The notes below the pieces were generated by a model. It saw only the letters and a list, made by a program, of their open reading frames with translations, was not told the DNA's origin and searched no databases. This document shows, one piece after another, positions 34,225 to 42,107 of a DNA stretch of 64,000 nt. Each line of letters starts with the position of its first letter. The first letter of the stretch is position 1. Origin of the DNA: a virus; the IMG/VR virus record IMGVR_UViG_3300017528_000567, positions 186,001 to 250,000 of that record. One strand, 5' to 3'. The translations under genes were made by a program, and so were the position numbers.

Positions 34225-34297
34225 TAGCGACGAGAGGATTTGAACCTCCACTAAACACGGCCTAAACGTGTCGCCTCTGCCGTTGGGCTACGTCGCC
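34225..34297 (-). tRNA. tRNA-Leu (anticodon TAG), short variable loop
   Basis: Acceptor GGCGACG/CGTCGCT; anticodon arm ACACG-TTTAGGC-CGTGT. Short variable region. Confidence 0.78.
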
Positions 34298-34320
34298 AAA
34301 CAATCACAATCACTTCTTAG

Positions 34321-34453
34321 AGGCCGCCCGTGGAGTCGAACCACTGACTTGTAAGAGCGATGCGGTGTCCCCTCGCGGGAACGAGTTCATCACTCTGGGA
34401 GCTTGCGCTCCAGCTCCGTAGGCTGGCGGGGAACCGATCCCCTGTAGGCGGCC
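34321..34453 (-). ncRNA. tRNA-Arg(ACG)-like gene with long structured insert
   Basis: The 133-nt element has a 7-bp acceptor (GGCCGCC/GGCGGCC), anticodon arm CCAGC-CTACGGA-GCTGG (loop as in the normal tRNA-Arg(ACG) at 44137) and T-arm GTGG-TTCGACT-CCAC. Between anticodon arm and T arm lie roughly 60 extra bases that hold small hairpins (GAGC-GCAA-GCTC and CCC-GCGA-GGG). Two other genes of similar length in the window have this form. Confidence 0.55.
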
Positions 34454-34548
34454 AAGACTTCGTTCTCGCTCGAGTGCCGGACCTGGTTAGCTTGTATGCC
34501 TGGTTAATAGCCGGGTGCGAGTACCATCTCGCGTTCATAGGGCTTGCG

Positions 34549-34582
34549 CCTTATGTCAGGATTCGAACCTGTGCGTGTAAGG
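34549..34582 (-). ncRNA. T-arm minihelix, possible tRNA remnant
   Basis: CAGG-TTCGAAT-CCTG (a T arm) sits on a CCTTA/TAAGG stem, giving an acceptor-like minihelix. No matching D or anticodon arms are found around it. Confidence 0.35.
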
Positions 34583-34605
34583 TCATGCTAGTGAACGAGA
34601 ACTGG

Positions 34606-34715
34606 TGGGGCCTGAAAGAGTCGAACTTTCAAGGTCTTGTGGGCACTCGAGAGGGATCCTTGCAGACCCGAGGTACTAGTGCCGTGTCAGTAGGCGGCCA
34701 CCCGCCAAAAGCCCC
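34606..34715 (-). ncRNA. tRNA-like element with aberrant internal region
   Basis: Acceptor GGGGCTT/AGGCCCC pairs, the discriminator A and an encoded CCA follow, the D-arm GGCG-GGTGGC-CGCC and T-arm GAAAG-TTCGACT-CTTTC are intact. The region between them (about 60 nt) does not give a clear anticodon arm. Length 110 nt, so it is not a normal tRNA. Confidence 0.5.
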
Positions 34716-34853
34716 ATGTGACCGTCTTTCCGGCCTGTCACTCAACTCGCTCGATGCCACTCTAGATAGAGGGTGACACAAGCTAACTCCTTGCGTGCTT
34801 GCTACACAGCCGGTGCCGAACAGGACAACCGACAGCGCAATCAATGCGTTCAT
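34629..34853 (-). CDS. Possible small secreted or membrane protein
   Basis: ATG 34853 follows a GGAG site. The first 20 residues are hydrophobic (MNALIALSVVLFGTGCVAST), like a short signal peptide; the cysteine could be a lipobox but the -3 position is glycine, so this is weak. The frame later overlaps the tRNA-like element at 34606-34715, which argues against it. Low support. Confidence 0.3.
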   Translation of the reverse strand: MNALIALSVVLFGTGCVASTQGVSLCHPLSRVASSELSDRPERRSHGAFGGWPPTDTALVPRVCKDPSRVPTRP

Positions 34854-34931
34854 CTCTATAACTCCGTCGCGCCACAGTGCCATCCCTTCATACACCGAAA
34901 GATCACAAAACCGCGCGACGCACCAAAAAAG

Positions 34932-36098
34932 TCACTTCATCTGAGCAGCCGCGGCTTGCAGAACCGCACGCGTGTCATCTGAAATTCCCGTCAGTTTCTG
35001 CACCATCCACTCAAGAATGACTTTGCCCTTCTGCATGCGCGTGAGGACCTTGGAGCCACCTTGATAGAAGTACTCGCCAAAAACCGCGTTCAGCAGGCGT
35101 TTGCCGCCAAGTCTCACGGAGATCAGCGCCACAGTATCGTGCTCACCCAACACAACAGGCTTGCCATTGAGAACGAGCGTGACCTGATACCCATCCTTGT
35201 TATACGCGCCAGCCTTGGGGTCATTGTAATGACCGGGCTCCGGCCCAAAAGTCGCCACATGCAGCTTGAGCTCGACAACCTGCTTGCGGCCCGCCACTGC
35301 TGGCGCGTCACCGGCAACTTGGCCGGACTCTACTAGCCAGTGCTTGAGAGAGATCTCTGGGCTGGCCGGCAGTTTCTCGGAGAGGCTCCAGCCTCTCGCA
35401 TCCCGCACCTTGGAGTTGAAGCGCCCGTTGTACTCGAAGTCGCCGGTCGGTAGCCCGAACGCCGTCGAGATCTGGCGATGCAGCCACGCCGGGTTACTCT
35501 GCTCGTCCTTCTTGATCGGCAGCTTGTGTGTCTGCATATCCCAGACATCACGCCGCCCACCGCCGCCAACGTAGTAGTCACTTCTTGAGACATGGACAGC
35601 AACCACAAACACATGCTGGTCAGCCGTTCGCCCATAGTACGCATACGCGTGTCGCGAGAACGATGACTCGTCACCCGAGTAGCCCCCCTTATCCCGCTGT
35701 GTCGCGGTCGTGAACTGCCACTCCACCCCACCCGGGATACCAGCGCCAGCTCGGGCCTGCTCCCAAGTGACCACCACATCCTTCGGCGGCGTCCACTGCT
35801 GCCGTGGTGGCGCATCATCAGCCCACGAAGGTTCTGTCTGCGGGACTGGCTGTGATGACCCCGGATCCTCACGGTACAGAGGCTGAGGCTTTTTCGGAAA
35901 GAGCAGATCGTACGCCCGATTGACCTCTTGCATCGCGAAGGTAGAACCGCCGCTATCGGGGTGCACATCGCGTAGCTTCGACCGAACCGCTTTCTTAGCG
36001 TCTGCCTCGGTCGGTGCGTCGTGAGGCCCGAAACCAAGCAAAGCCAGAGCTTCCTGCCTGGTCATCGTGATTCGAGCTTCGCGAAAATCGTACGTCAT
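34932..36098 (-). CDS. J-domain (DnaJ-like) protein
   Basis: Start at ATG 36098 (MTYDFREARITM). The product is 388 residues. A J domain occupies about residues 12-70: MTRQEALALLGFG, then KLRDVHPDSGGS with the essential HPD motif, then QEVNRAYDLLF. A proline-rich linker follows and a C-terminal beta-rich domain (from about 100) that is not the usual DnaJ zinc finger or C-terminal fold. J proteins recruit and stimulate a Hsp70. No DnaK gene is seen here, so the host DnaK is the likely partner. Shares its first residues (MTYDFR) with the 37135 gene. Confidence 0.8.
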   Translation of the reverse strand: MTYDFREARITMTRQEALALLGFGPHDAPTEADAKKAVRSKLRDVHPDSGGSTFAMQEVNRAYDLLFPKKPQPLYREDPGSSQPVPQTEPSWADDAPPRQQWTPPKDVVVTWEQARAGAGIPGGVEWQFTTATQRDKGGYSGDESSFSRHAYAYYGRTADQHVFVVAVHVSRSDYYVGGGGRRDVWDMQTHKLPIKKDEQSNPAWLHRQISTAFGLPTGDFEYNGRFNSKVRDARGWSLSEKLPASPEISLKHWLVESGQVAGDAPAVAGRKQVVELKLHVATFGPEPGHYNDPKAGAYNKDGYQVTLVLNGKPVVLGEHDTVALISVRLGGKRLLNAVFGEYFYQGGSKVLTRMQKGKVILEWMVQKLTGISDDTRAVLQAAAAQMK

Positions 36099-36283
36099 AC
36101 GTTGGAGCCTCAGAAGCGCAGTAGGCGGCCAAAGAAGGGGTGGCGCGCCCGACTCCCCAGGTTGAGCTCTAGCGCTACACCGGAGCGCGCAGAGCTCGAC
36201 CTGTTCAGGTCGATCCAACAATAGAAAAGCGGTGGAGGGCCGCAGCCTGTTGCGTAATTTGGAAGCGCCGCAGCGACGCAGGA

Positions 36284-36790
36284 CTAGGTCAAGTCAACGC
36301 GTCGATTGAAAGGCTGCGATCGCCAAGCCCCAAAGAGCCCAAACTCTCGCGCCTGGCGGACGGCTGGGACGAGATGCAACCAAGCTTCGTAGGGCATGGA
36401 TCCCCGCATATAGTTACATCTCAAGCAGGCGGGCAGGACGTTGGCTCGAGTATGCGCCAGCGAGTTGTCGATACGGTCAAGAGTGATCCGCATCTCGGTC
36501 TCACCACAATAGCAGCACCCCTGCCTAATCAACGCGGCCACAAAATCGCGATTCAGATCGTTACCCGGCCTACCGCGCTTCTTGTCAGAACTTCTAGAAT
36601 CCGTAACCAGAACCACAACAGGATGGTTAGCTCTGTACCGAGCATCTTTTTTGCTTCGCGCCTCCGGATGGAGAGCCCTTTTGCGCTGCGTACGGCAATT
36701 GCTACACGTCCTCCGTCGGTACCCAGAGGACGAAAGGTCAAAGCCGGACAACGGCTTCTCAACCTGACAAACTCTACAGACCCTTGTCAT
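36284..36790 (-). CDS. HNH endonuclease next to a tRNA array
   Basis: A 168-residue protein. N-terminal CxxC pairs (CRVCQVEKPL and CSNCRTQR) and a basic linker precede an HNH core: CCYCGETEMRITLDRIDNSLAHT, ANVLPACLRCNYMRGS. The histidine and asparagine of the core are present. Beside the tRNA-like genes of the second array, so a mobile or homing enzyme is likely. It lies between the J-domain gene and the tRNA-Tyr-like element. Confidence 0.8.
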   Translation of the reverse strand: MTRVCRVCQVEKPLSGFDLSSSGYRRRTCSNCRTQRKRALHPEARSKKDARYRANHPVVVLVTDSRSSDKKRGRPGNDLNRDFVAALIRQGCCYCGETEMRITLDRIDNSLAHTRANVLPACLRCNYMRGSMPYEAWLHLVPAVRQAREFGLFGAWRSQPFNRRVDLT

Positions 36791-36796
36791 CGTTAG

Positions 36797-36930
36797 TGGG
36801 GGATGAAGGAGTCGAACCTTCTATGCTTGAAAGCACCCGAAAGGGTTCCCGACGACTGCCGAAAACGAGTGTGCGGTGCTGGTCGATGCTTTCGATTTAC
36901 CGTCGAAGTGGGGCCAACCCCCAACCCCCC
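36797..36930 (-). ncRNA. tRNA-Tyr(GTA)-like gene with long structured insert
   Basis: 134-nt element. Acceptor GGGGGGT/ATCCCCC, anticodon arm TTCGA-CGGTAAA-TCGAA with GTA in the anticodon position, T-arm GAAGG-TTCGACT-CCTTC. About 65 extra bases between the anticodon and T arms contain an AGCACC/GGTGCT pairing and other hairpins. Position 33 would be G. A second normal-looking tRNA-Tyr(GTA) lies at 45050. Confidence 0.55.
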
Positions 36931-37046
36931 AATGGACCGAGTCCCTGACTGCCGCGCCGTCGTTCGACCCAGGTACTCGGCGGAGCTGGGCAACTCTTTG
37001 GCGACGTGGCAGCACCTCAGCGAGCTACACCACTAGGGTGCCGCAG

Positions 37047-37117
37047 TGCGGGTAGAGGGAATTGAACCCTCACCTCATGCTTGGCAAGCATGCGTTCGAC
37101 CGTTGAACTATACCCGC
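37047..37117 (-). tRNA. tRNA-Gly (anticodon GCC)
   Basis: Acceptor GCGGGTA/TACCCGC; anticodon arm CATGC-TTGCCAA-GCATG. Confidence 0.92.
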
Positions 37118-37134
37118 GAAACTACTGCCACTAC

Positions 37135-38220
37135 TCAAAAGGAGTAGTCGAATAACGCTGATGACGCCGTCTTCTCCTCACCGGCCTCACTCAACACCTT
37201 GTTGAGATGCGCTGCCAGATACTCCGCAATCTTGGCGGGCGTGCCTGACTTGGCGCGGAGCAATGTCTTGGCGCGGTCACCGCCGAAGAAGTTCGTGAAC
37301 TGCTCGACCTTGACCTTGACCACCGCCTGGTCGCGATCCTTCCGATCAAACCCAGCAATGGTGAACTGCAGGCGGCCCTTATCTTTGATGAAGAGTTTGC
37401 AGTACAGCGCCCCACTTCCACCGAGCTGGTGCTCCGACCGGTCGATCGTAAACTCTGCGTCACCCTTGACCTTGACCTTGACCTTGACCTTCGATTCGAG
37501 CCAATCGGCGAACTTGTTGAAGCTCATCGCGCCGGGAGTCTTCTTGACCTCTTCAGCCTTCGCCGCCGCGGCCTCCTCCTGCTCGACCTTCATCTTTGCT
37601 TTCATCTCTTCGGGATCGACAACCGTCGGAGCGACCTTGCCATCGATCAGGTCCTGCACAAGCGGCGCGGCCTTCAGCCCAACTTCCTTGCCGATCGCCG
37701 ACCAAGTTTCCAATTCCTTGCGCGCCTCGCCGAGCTCGTGCATCGACGCTGGCTTCGGCTCACCGTTGATGACCCAAGTCGCCCCCTTCAGTTGGGCTAC
37801 CAGGTGCTTGGTCTGCGCAAATACCAGCGCCTTGATCCCATCAAAGTCAGCCTTCGGAAACTCTTTCATGAACTCCGAGACGGCAGAGGCATTCGAGTAC
37901 CCGGTAAGACCAGCCCACTGAACGTGGTCTTGTGCATCCAGATACATACACCCTGCCACACCCGCATACGTACTGGCCTTGGGTTTGTTCCAGCTCAACG
38001 CGGCATCCTTCTCAGGCTCACCACCCGGATACCACGCCTTCGAAGTCTGCTCGACAAGGCGAAAGCCCTGCCTCGCCTTGAACTCTAGCCATACACGCTT
38101 GCGGCACCTGGCTTTGAAGCCACTAGGATAGTCGTCGATCACATAAGCGTTCTGAGGGCTATCGTGTCCGTACAGAGGTTTCTTGCTGCTGGCGGTGCGC
38201 ACTCGAAAGTCGTAGGTCAT
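37135..38220 (-). CDS. Hypothetical protein
   Basis: Start at ATG 38220 (MTYDFRVRTASSKK); the product is 361 residues. The middle has a charged coiled stretch (EEMKAKMKVEQEEAAAAK) and a run of alternating K and V (SKVKVKVKVKGDAEF) at about 265. The C-terminal domain has RLQFTIAGFDRKDRDQAVV. It starts with the same hexapeptide as the J-domain gene and follows tRNA-Gly(GCC). No family is recognised. Confidence 0.65.
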   Translation of the reverse strand: MTYDFRVRTASSKKPLYGHDSPQNAYVIDDYPSGFKARCRKRVWLEFKARQGFRLVEQTSKAWYPGGEPEKDAALSWNKPKASTYAGVAGCMYLDAQDHVQWAGLTGYSNASAVSEFMKEFPKADFDGIKALVFAQTKHLVAQLKGATWVINGEPKPASMHELGEARKELETWSAIGKEVGLKAAPLVQDLIDGKVAPTVVDPEEMKAKMKVEQEEAAAAKAEEVKKTPGAMSFNKFADWLESKVKVKVKVKGDAEFTIDRSEHQLGGSGALYCKLFIKDKGRLQFTIAGFDRKDRDQAVVKVKVEQFTNFFGGDRAKTLLRAKSGTPAKIAEYLAAHLNKVLSEAGEEKTASSALFDYSF

Positions 38221-38492
38221 GTCTAGAACGTGACATAAGAAGCCTATGGCAGTTAGGGGGCAACGTCCCAATCTATGAAGATCTATTGCAGACTATTTGC
38301 CAGACTATTTTGCACCTACATCTCGAGTGAAAAGCGCTAGGTTTCCCCACCGCGTCCCCTAGCGGACGCCCATTCGCCAAGCCCCCGGCTCGGCTGGTGG
38401 TCATTGCGCTCTGTGCGCTGCTTCTGGCGCGGGCAGGGAGGCACCCTACGCGCCGTAATCCTCTGGTGAGCCCGCTCATAAGAAGGGCTCTC

Positions 38493-38660
38493 ATGACTCA
38501 TTTCGTTTGCTCTAGTTGCGGCGCCGGCGTCCATCACGATGAACACCCGGAAGGCCGGCCTGTCCTTGCCTGCGATTGCGACCCCAACGAAGCCAAGCCG
38601 ATCGAGGTTCCCTACTATTCTGAAGCCGAAGAGTGGGATGACTGGATTCGAAGGCGTTGA
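38493..38660 (+). CDS. Small zinc-ribbon-like protein
   Basis: A 55-residue protein on the plus strand from ATG 38493, MTHFVCSSCGAGVHHDEH. The cysteines CSSC and CDC plus a histidine may bind zinc. The tail is acidic and then basic (EEWDDWIRRR). The composition fits phage small zinc proteins. The start and strand switch are not otherwise supported. Confidence 0.5.
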   Translation: MTHFVCSSCGAGVHHDEHPEGRPVLACDCDPNEAKPIEVPYYSEAEEWDDWIRRR

Positions 38661-38676
38661 CTCCCGGCACAGCTGG

Positions 38677-38748
38677 CGCACACGACCCGACTCGAACGGG
38701 CATTATCCTGGGTGAAAACCAAGGGTCCTACCATTAGACGACGTGTGC
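38677..38748 (-). tRNA. tRNA-Glu (anticodon TTC)
   Basis: Acceptor GCACACG/CGTGTGC; anticodon arm CTTGG-TTTTCAC-CCAGG; encoded CCA. Confidence 0.9.
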
Positions 38749-38875
38749 AGAGGTCCGTGACGGCGGCATAGAACGCAAGCCTCGCAGCCGGGCGCAGACC
38801 TCGTTGATCAAGCGAGCGCCGCCACTACGACTTAGAAGGTCGCCGCGTATTCTTAAAGCCTGTGTCACGAACCGG

Positions 38876-38949
38876 CACCCCCACGGGGCGACGATCCCCG
38901 TTCACGTCACTGAGAATGACGTATCCTAACCAACGTAGACGATGGGGGC
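38876..38949 (-). tRNA. tRNA-Glu (anticodon CTC)
   Basis: Acceptor GCCCCCA/TGGGGGT; anticodon arm CGTCA-TTCTCAG-TGACG; T-arm CGGGG-ATCGTCG-CCCCG, a non-standard T-loop. Confidence 0.82.
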
Positions 38950-39042
38950 ATGTAACCTGTAACCATACATCATGCAGGCGCTTGAACATTCACCGGCGCC
39001 CGATTGTATTCGCAGGGTCACGCAAACCGAACAGGAGTCGCC

Positions 39043-39234
39043 ATGAAGCCACGCATGACCGCCCTCACTTGCACCTTGCTTGTACGAACCTTCGCCTCTT
39101 TAGAAGCCGGAGCCAAAGAGGTAACCGAGGCACTTGGCTGGGTGAACTATTTTCTCGCCACTTGGATCAGCCTCGACCATTCGAGCTCGGTCGGACGTAA
39201 ACGTGCGGTCAAACTGCCGCCAGCTTCGAACTAG
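39043..39234 (+). CDS. Possible small protein
   Basis: A 63-residue reading frame from ATG 39043, behind AGGAGT. The sequence begins MKPRMTALTCTLLV, positive then hydrophobic, so it might be exported. Its end is 9 bases from the tRNA-Phe region. Only the ribosome site supports it. Confidence 0.4.
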   Translation: MKPRMTALTCTLLVRTFASLEAGAKEVTEALGWVNYFLATWISLDHSSSVGRKRAVKLPPASN

Positions 39235-39242
39235 GCGTGTGG

Positions 39243-39317
39243 TGGGTTGTCCAGGAGTCGAACCCGGTTCTACCGCTCTTCAGGCGGTCGCTGAATAACC
39301 GTACTAGCTCACAACCC
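39243..39317 (-). tRNA. tRNA-Phe (anticodon GAA)
   Basis: Acceptor GGGTTGT/ACAACCC; anticodon arm ACCGC-CTGAAGA-GCGGT; encoded CCA. Confidence 0.92.
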
Positions 39318-39321
39318 ATAG

Positions 39322-39395
39322 AGCCCGTGATGGGGATCGAACCCACCGAAGTCCGCGGTACGAGTGCGGTGCCTCACCATTGAGGCGACACGGGC
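39322..39395 (-). tRNA. tRNA-Thr (anticodon CGT)
   Basis: Acceptor GCCCGTG/CACGGGC; anticodon loop CTCGTAC with stem CCGC/GCGG. Confidence 0.88.
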
Positions 39396-39416
39396 AGAAT
39401 CATAAGGCGATCACGC

Positions 39417-40031
39417 TCAAGTCACGGGGCTCTCTATCGGAGCGATTGCGAAGCGGATGCGGCGGACCTGGGCCGTGTTTGCCGAGCCCACTCTGCGCAG
39501 CTGCAGCACAAGCGAAGGTGCGTCGAGTGCATTAGCCGCCAAGATAACAGACCCCGAAAAAGAAGTGTAGAAAGTCAGGTTGTTGGAGCTTTCAGCCCGC
39601 TCCACCCCCGCCCACAAGATTCTAGCCGAGACCCCTGATGTTGAATCCGCGGTCACGACGGCTAGCTCACTGTAAAAGGAGACCAGATAGTTTCCGCCTG
39701 CCAAAAGCCCTGACTGCATCGTAGCCTTGGTAACGTAAGTCGTGCCCGGCTCCGTTTGAACGCCCTCCGAAAACAACGTCTGAGCTCCACGCACGTACCC
39801 CACACCAGTGTGAGTATTACAGACATTGTCGATGGCGGTCAGATCTGCGGCGCTCGGGGTAACGTTGAACTGAAGGACGAGGGTCCCAGTCGCCACAGTG
39901 GAAAAAGTGCTCACACACTTGGCACTGGTAATGGCCGCACCGATCTGCGCCTCAAGGACCTCGATGTTTGGCCAAGAGGTAGTGAGGGCCGAGAAGCCCC
40001 CGGGCACATTCTTAGTGATTTGGTAAGCCAT
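39417..40031 (-). CDS. Probable virion structural protein
   Basis: A 204-residue beta-rich protein with many small residues, starting MAYQITKNVPGGFSA behind AAAGGA. It has features of phage capsid-decoration or fibre proteins, such as TPGTTYVTKATMQSG and a Ser/Thr/Gly-rich core (VTADSTSGVSARI). No catalytic motif. No homologue is named. Between tRNA groups. Confidence 0.55.
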   Translation of the reverse strand: MAYQITKNVPGGFSALTTSWPNIEVLEAQIGAAITSAKCVSTFSTVATGTLVLQFNVTPSAADLTAIDNVCNTHTGVGYVRGAQTLFSEGVQTEPGTTYVTKATMQSGLLAGGNYLVSFYSELAVVTADSTSGVSARILWAGVERAESSNNLTFYTSFSGSVILAANALDAPSLVLQLRRVGSANTAQVRRIRFAIAPIESPVT

Positions 40032-40176
40032 CGGTCGTCCTTTGGACCTTGGTACACCGAGAACTCCCGCCGTCCCATGCCGGCCGCGGCGGAAACCAAA
40101 ATATGCGGTTGCCTACTGATTTGTTCGGGCCGCACCCGGCACTCTCGGGCCTATCTCTCACGTAGGTGGTTCTCGG

Positions 40177-40247
40177 CACGCCGCCCGGGACTCGAACCCG
40201 GATGAAGAGTTTTGGAGGCTCCCATCTTGCCATTAGATGAACGACGT
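40177..40247 (-). tRNA. tRNA-Trp (anticodon CCA)
   Basis: Acceptor ACGTCGT/GCGGCGT with G.T pairs; anticodon loop CTCCAAA. Confidence 0.82.
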
Positions 40248-40349
40248 AAGACCCACGGGCACCACTGGAACGTCTCGAGGACGACTTACCCAGAGTAACC
40301 GCAACGTTCTTAGAACGACTTACGCGGCTTTGGTGCTGGACGTGGTTGG

Positions 40350-40421
40350 TCGAGCTGGCGGGAATTGAACCCGCTGCCTCCTGTTCCCGAAACAGGCGTC
40401 ATACCGATTGACTACAGCTCG
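40350..40421 (-). tRNA. tRNA-Pro (anticodon CGG)
   Basis: Acceptor CGAGCTG/CAGCTCG; anticodon arm CCTGT-TTCGGGA-ACAGG. Confidence 0.9.
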
Positions 40422-40425
40422 TTGG

Positions 40426-40499
40426 TCTAGATGGAGGGATTCGAACCCACGGCCTCACCGCCCCAAACGGTGCGCACTACCAGGCTGTGCTACATCTAG
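40426..40499 (-). tRNA. tRNA-Pro (anticodon TGG)
   Basis: Acceptor CTAGATG/CATCTAG; anticodon arm CACCG-TTTGGGG-CGGTG; encoded CCA directly adjoining tRNA-Pro(CGG). Confidence 0.92.
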
Positions 40500-40521
40500 A
40501 TACTCGTCACAACATTCTCGG

Positions 40522-40594
40522 TCGGCCGTAGAGGAGTTGAACCTCTTTCTCCACGTTATCAGCGTGGCAAACTAAACCCTAGTTATAACGGCCG
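40522..40594 (-). tRNA. tRNA-Ile (anticodon GAT)
   Basis: Acceptor CGGCCGT/ACGGCCG; anticodon arm CCACG-CTGATAA-CGTGG. Confidence 0.9.
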
Positions 40595-40654
40595 TGGCTA
40601 AAGCCGCCTCTCGCGAGACGGCCTCGTTGCTCCTTCCGCACATGGCGGATGAGC

Positions 40655-40846
40655 TCAGTTCGGGAGATCTTCCTCTGAGTTGACCAACGCCACCACGAGC
40701 TCGGTACCATTCGGCCCGATGCCTTCGGCGTTGAGGTAGACCTCATCAAGCGACGCCGAGTACCTCTGCCTCTTGATACCGATGGTCACGGGCCGGTCAG
40801 GGTCCGTGCATTGACTCAAGATGCGGATGAGCTCGCCGACGGTCAT
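40655..40846 (-). CDS. Small hypothetical protein
   Basis: A 63-residue protein from ATG 40846 (MTVGELIRILSQCTDPDRPV). The pattern MTVGELIxxL, then charged residues and a beta strand (RPVTIGIKRQRYSA), is common among small phage and bacterial proteins of unknown role. The frame's N-terminal extension overlaps the Thr(TGT)-like remnant, so I exclude it. Confidence 0.55.
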   Translation of the reverse strand: MTVGELIRILSQCTDPDRPVTIGIKRQRYSASLDEVYLNAEGIGPNGTELVVALVNSEEDLPN

Positions 40847-40894
40847 ACGAAAAAAATAGAGAGCGCTCGAGGAATCAGGCAGGATAACCTCTTT

Positions 40895-40967
40895 CGAGGG
40901 CGACTGGGATCGAACCAGCAACATTCTGTGTACAAGACAGATGCTCTACCAAATGAGCTACGCGTGT
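40895..40967 (-). pseudogene. Degenerate tRNA-Thr(TGT)-like gene
   Basis: Anticodon arm TCTGT-CTTGTAC-ACAGA and T-arm GCTGG-TTCGATC-CCAGT pair, but only three of seven acceptor pairs form. A normal tRNA-Thr(TGT) exists at 33299, so this copy may be decayed. Confidence 0.55.
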
Positions 40968-40995
40968 ATGCCTGATGAAGTGAACGCTCTCGGAT

Positions 40996-41065
40996 GCGAA
41001 CCCCTGGAGTCGAACCAGGTTTCTCCGGCTTATGAGGCCGGCGGATTGCCGTCTTCCCCGGCCGC
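40996..41065 (-). tRNA. tRNA-Met (anticodon CAT)
   Basis: Anticodon arm CCGGC-CTCATAA-GCCGG; acceptor GCGGCCG/GGTTCGC with two mismatches. Initiator-specific features are absent; it could also be a lysidine-type Ile tRNA. Confidence 0.75.
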
Positions 41066-41125
41066 CATGTAGAGAACTTACACCAAAAGAAAATGAGAGC
41101 AGCGCTCGAGAGATCAAGCAGAGAG

Positions 41126-41197
41126 TTCGCAAAGCGGGGATTGAACCCGCCTAGTCTTTTTTGGATGAAAGGTGCCCCACCTTGGGGCGATTTGCTT
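41126..41197 (-). pseudogene. tRNA-like remnant
   Basis: D-arm GCCCC-AAGGT-GGGGC and T-arm GGCGGG-TTCAATC-CCCGC are present, but the anticodon stem is AT-rich and poorly paired and the acceptor has five pairs. The amino acid cannot be assigned. Confidence 0.45.
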
Positions 41198-41226
41198 GTG
41201 TGCTCGATCGAAGTGAATGCTGCTCG

Positions 41227-41299
41227 GCTCCTAGGGAGGGTAACGATCCCCCAACCACGCCGTTAACAGCGGCGCGCTCTACCGTTGAGCTACCTAGGA
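41227..41299 (-). tRNA. tRNA-Asn (anticodon GTT), copy 1
   Basis: Acceptor TCCTAGG/CCTAGGA; anticodon arm CGCCG-CTGTTAA-CGGCG; T-loop ATCGTTA, which is non-standard. Confidence 0.82.
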
Positions 41300-41305
41300 A
41301 AATGG

Positions 41306-41380
41306 CTGGGACGGAGGGCCTCGAACCCCCAAATCACTTGGTTAACAGCCAAGCGGCTTACCTGCTTTGCCTACATCCCA
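41306..41380 (-). tRNA. tRNA-Asn (anticodon GTT), copy 2
   Basis: Acceptor TGGGATG/CGTCCCA; anticodon arm CTTGG-CTGTTAA-CCAAG; encoded CCA. Adjacent to copy 1. Confidence 0.85.
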
Positions 41381-41408
41381 ATGAACCGGGGACACCCCGG
41401 CAGAAACT

Positions 41409-41624
41409 TTAGAAGCAGCTCTCAACGCCCATCCCGATCGGAGCGGGGCGATGATACTGACAGCGGACTTTCTCGAGCTGCAGCTTGAGCTTACCGTCCG
41501 CGCCGACCACGTGTTGAAAATAGTGCCCGTGAGCCACGCCATCTTGGATGGCATCTGTGGAGGGCTGCAGGACTGCGATCCCACAAATGCCACACACCCC
41601 TGGTCTGATGTTCTTGTTCGGCAT
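41409..41624 (-). CDS. Small zinc-binding hypothetical protein
   Basis: A 71-residue protein starting MPNKNIRPGVCGICG. The cysteine pair CGIC and a later cysteine with histidines (VRCQYHRPA) suggest a zinc site. It lies 16 bases from the next small gene. Unknown function. Confidence 0.55.
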   Translation of the reverse strand: MPNKNIRPGVCGICGIAVLQPSTDAIQDGVAHGHYFQHVVGADGKLKLQLEKVRCQYHRPAPIGMGVESCF

Positions 41625-41639
41625 TGGTCTCCCCGATGG

Positions 41640-42008
41640 TCACCAATCGTAACAAGGGCGTTTGAAGTCCTCCAACGAGTGCCGGCTCGGAACCGTCTGC
41701 CCTGACCGCGCTCCAAGCATGTCCTTGCGAACCACTGCCGTCCCGTCAGCTCGAACGTCTTCTCGATACCACGCGCCAAAGTTTACAGCCTTCGGGACCC
41801 TCTGGCCCTCTACCACGAACAAGCACAAGCGAGGTGGTCCCCCTAATGTGCCGGCCATGTCCGTAAATTCGAGGATTGCTTTACCCGCTAGCAGCCGGTT
41901 AATCACCTTCAAGGTGGCTATACACGGCTTGTCCGGACCCAGGATCCTCATGAGATAGTTGAACCTCTTCGTTTCAAAATCTATCGCTTTTGGCATTGAC
42001 TGGCTCAA
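41640..42008 (-). CDS. Hypothetical protein
   Basis: A 122-residue protein with an alpha/beta pattern (NYLMRILGPDKPCIATLKVI, RLCLFVVEGQRVP). Starts MSQSMPKAID. No family recognised. Lies between a small gene and the first copy of the 84-bp repeat. Confidence 0.6.
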   Translation of the reverse strand: MSQSMPKAIDFETKRFNYLMRILGPDKPCIATLKVINRLLAGKAILEFTDMAGTLGGPPRLCLFVVEGQRVPKAVNFGAWYREDVRADGTAVVRKDMLGARSGQTVPSRHSLEDFKRPCYDW

Positions 42009-42022
42009 TGAACCGGGCCTCT

Positions 42023-42106
42023 CCCCGGTAGGTCACGCCTGATTCGGTCGACTGGCTTTGTGCCAAGTGGCAGTGGCGTTCCTTCGTGCGGCGCTACACC
42101 GCGGCG
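42023..42106. repeat. Direct repeat, copy 1 (84 bp)
   Basis: Shares 80-odd bases with 43145-43227, including CCCCGGTAGGTCACGCCTG and GCGGC.CTACACCGCGGCG. The central hairpin (TGGC-loop-GCCA here) changes sequence between copies but still pairs. This copy lacks the tRNA-like 3' half found beside copy 2. Confidence 0.75.
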
Positions 42107-42107
42107 C

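Noticed and set aside
36931-37035. Further tRNA gene (5' half with TAGCTCGCTGAGG)
   Set aside because: A D-arm-like segment is present but no T arm or matching acceptor 3' strand was found.
37440-37500. KVKVKVK run as a repeat element
   Set aside because: It is a simple in-frame repeat (ACCTTG units) inside the 37135 gene and lies in coding sequence.
38750-38875. tRNA-Ile(GAT)-like hairpin
   Set aside because: A CTCG-CTTGATCAA-CGAG hairpin occurs without acceptor or T arm; probably chance.
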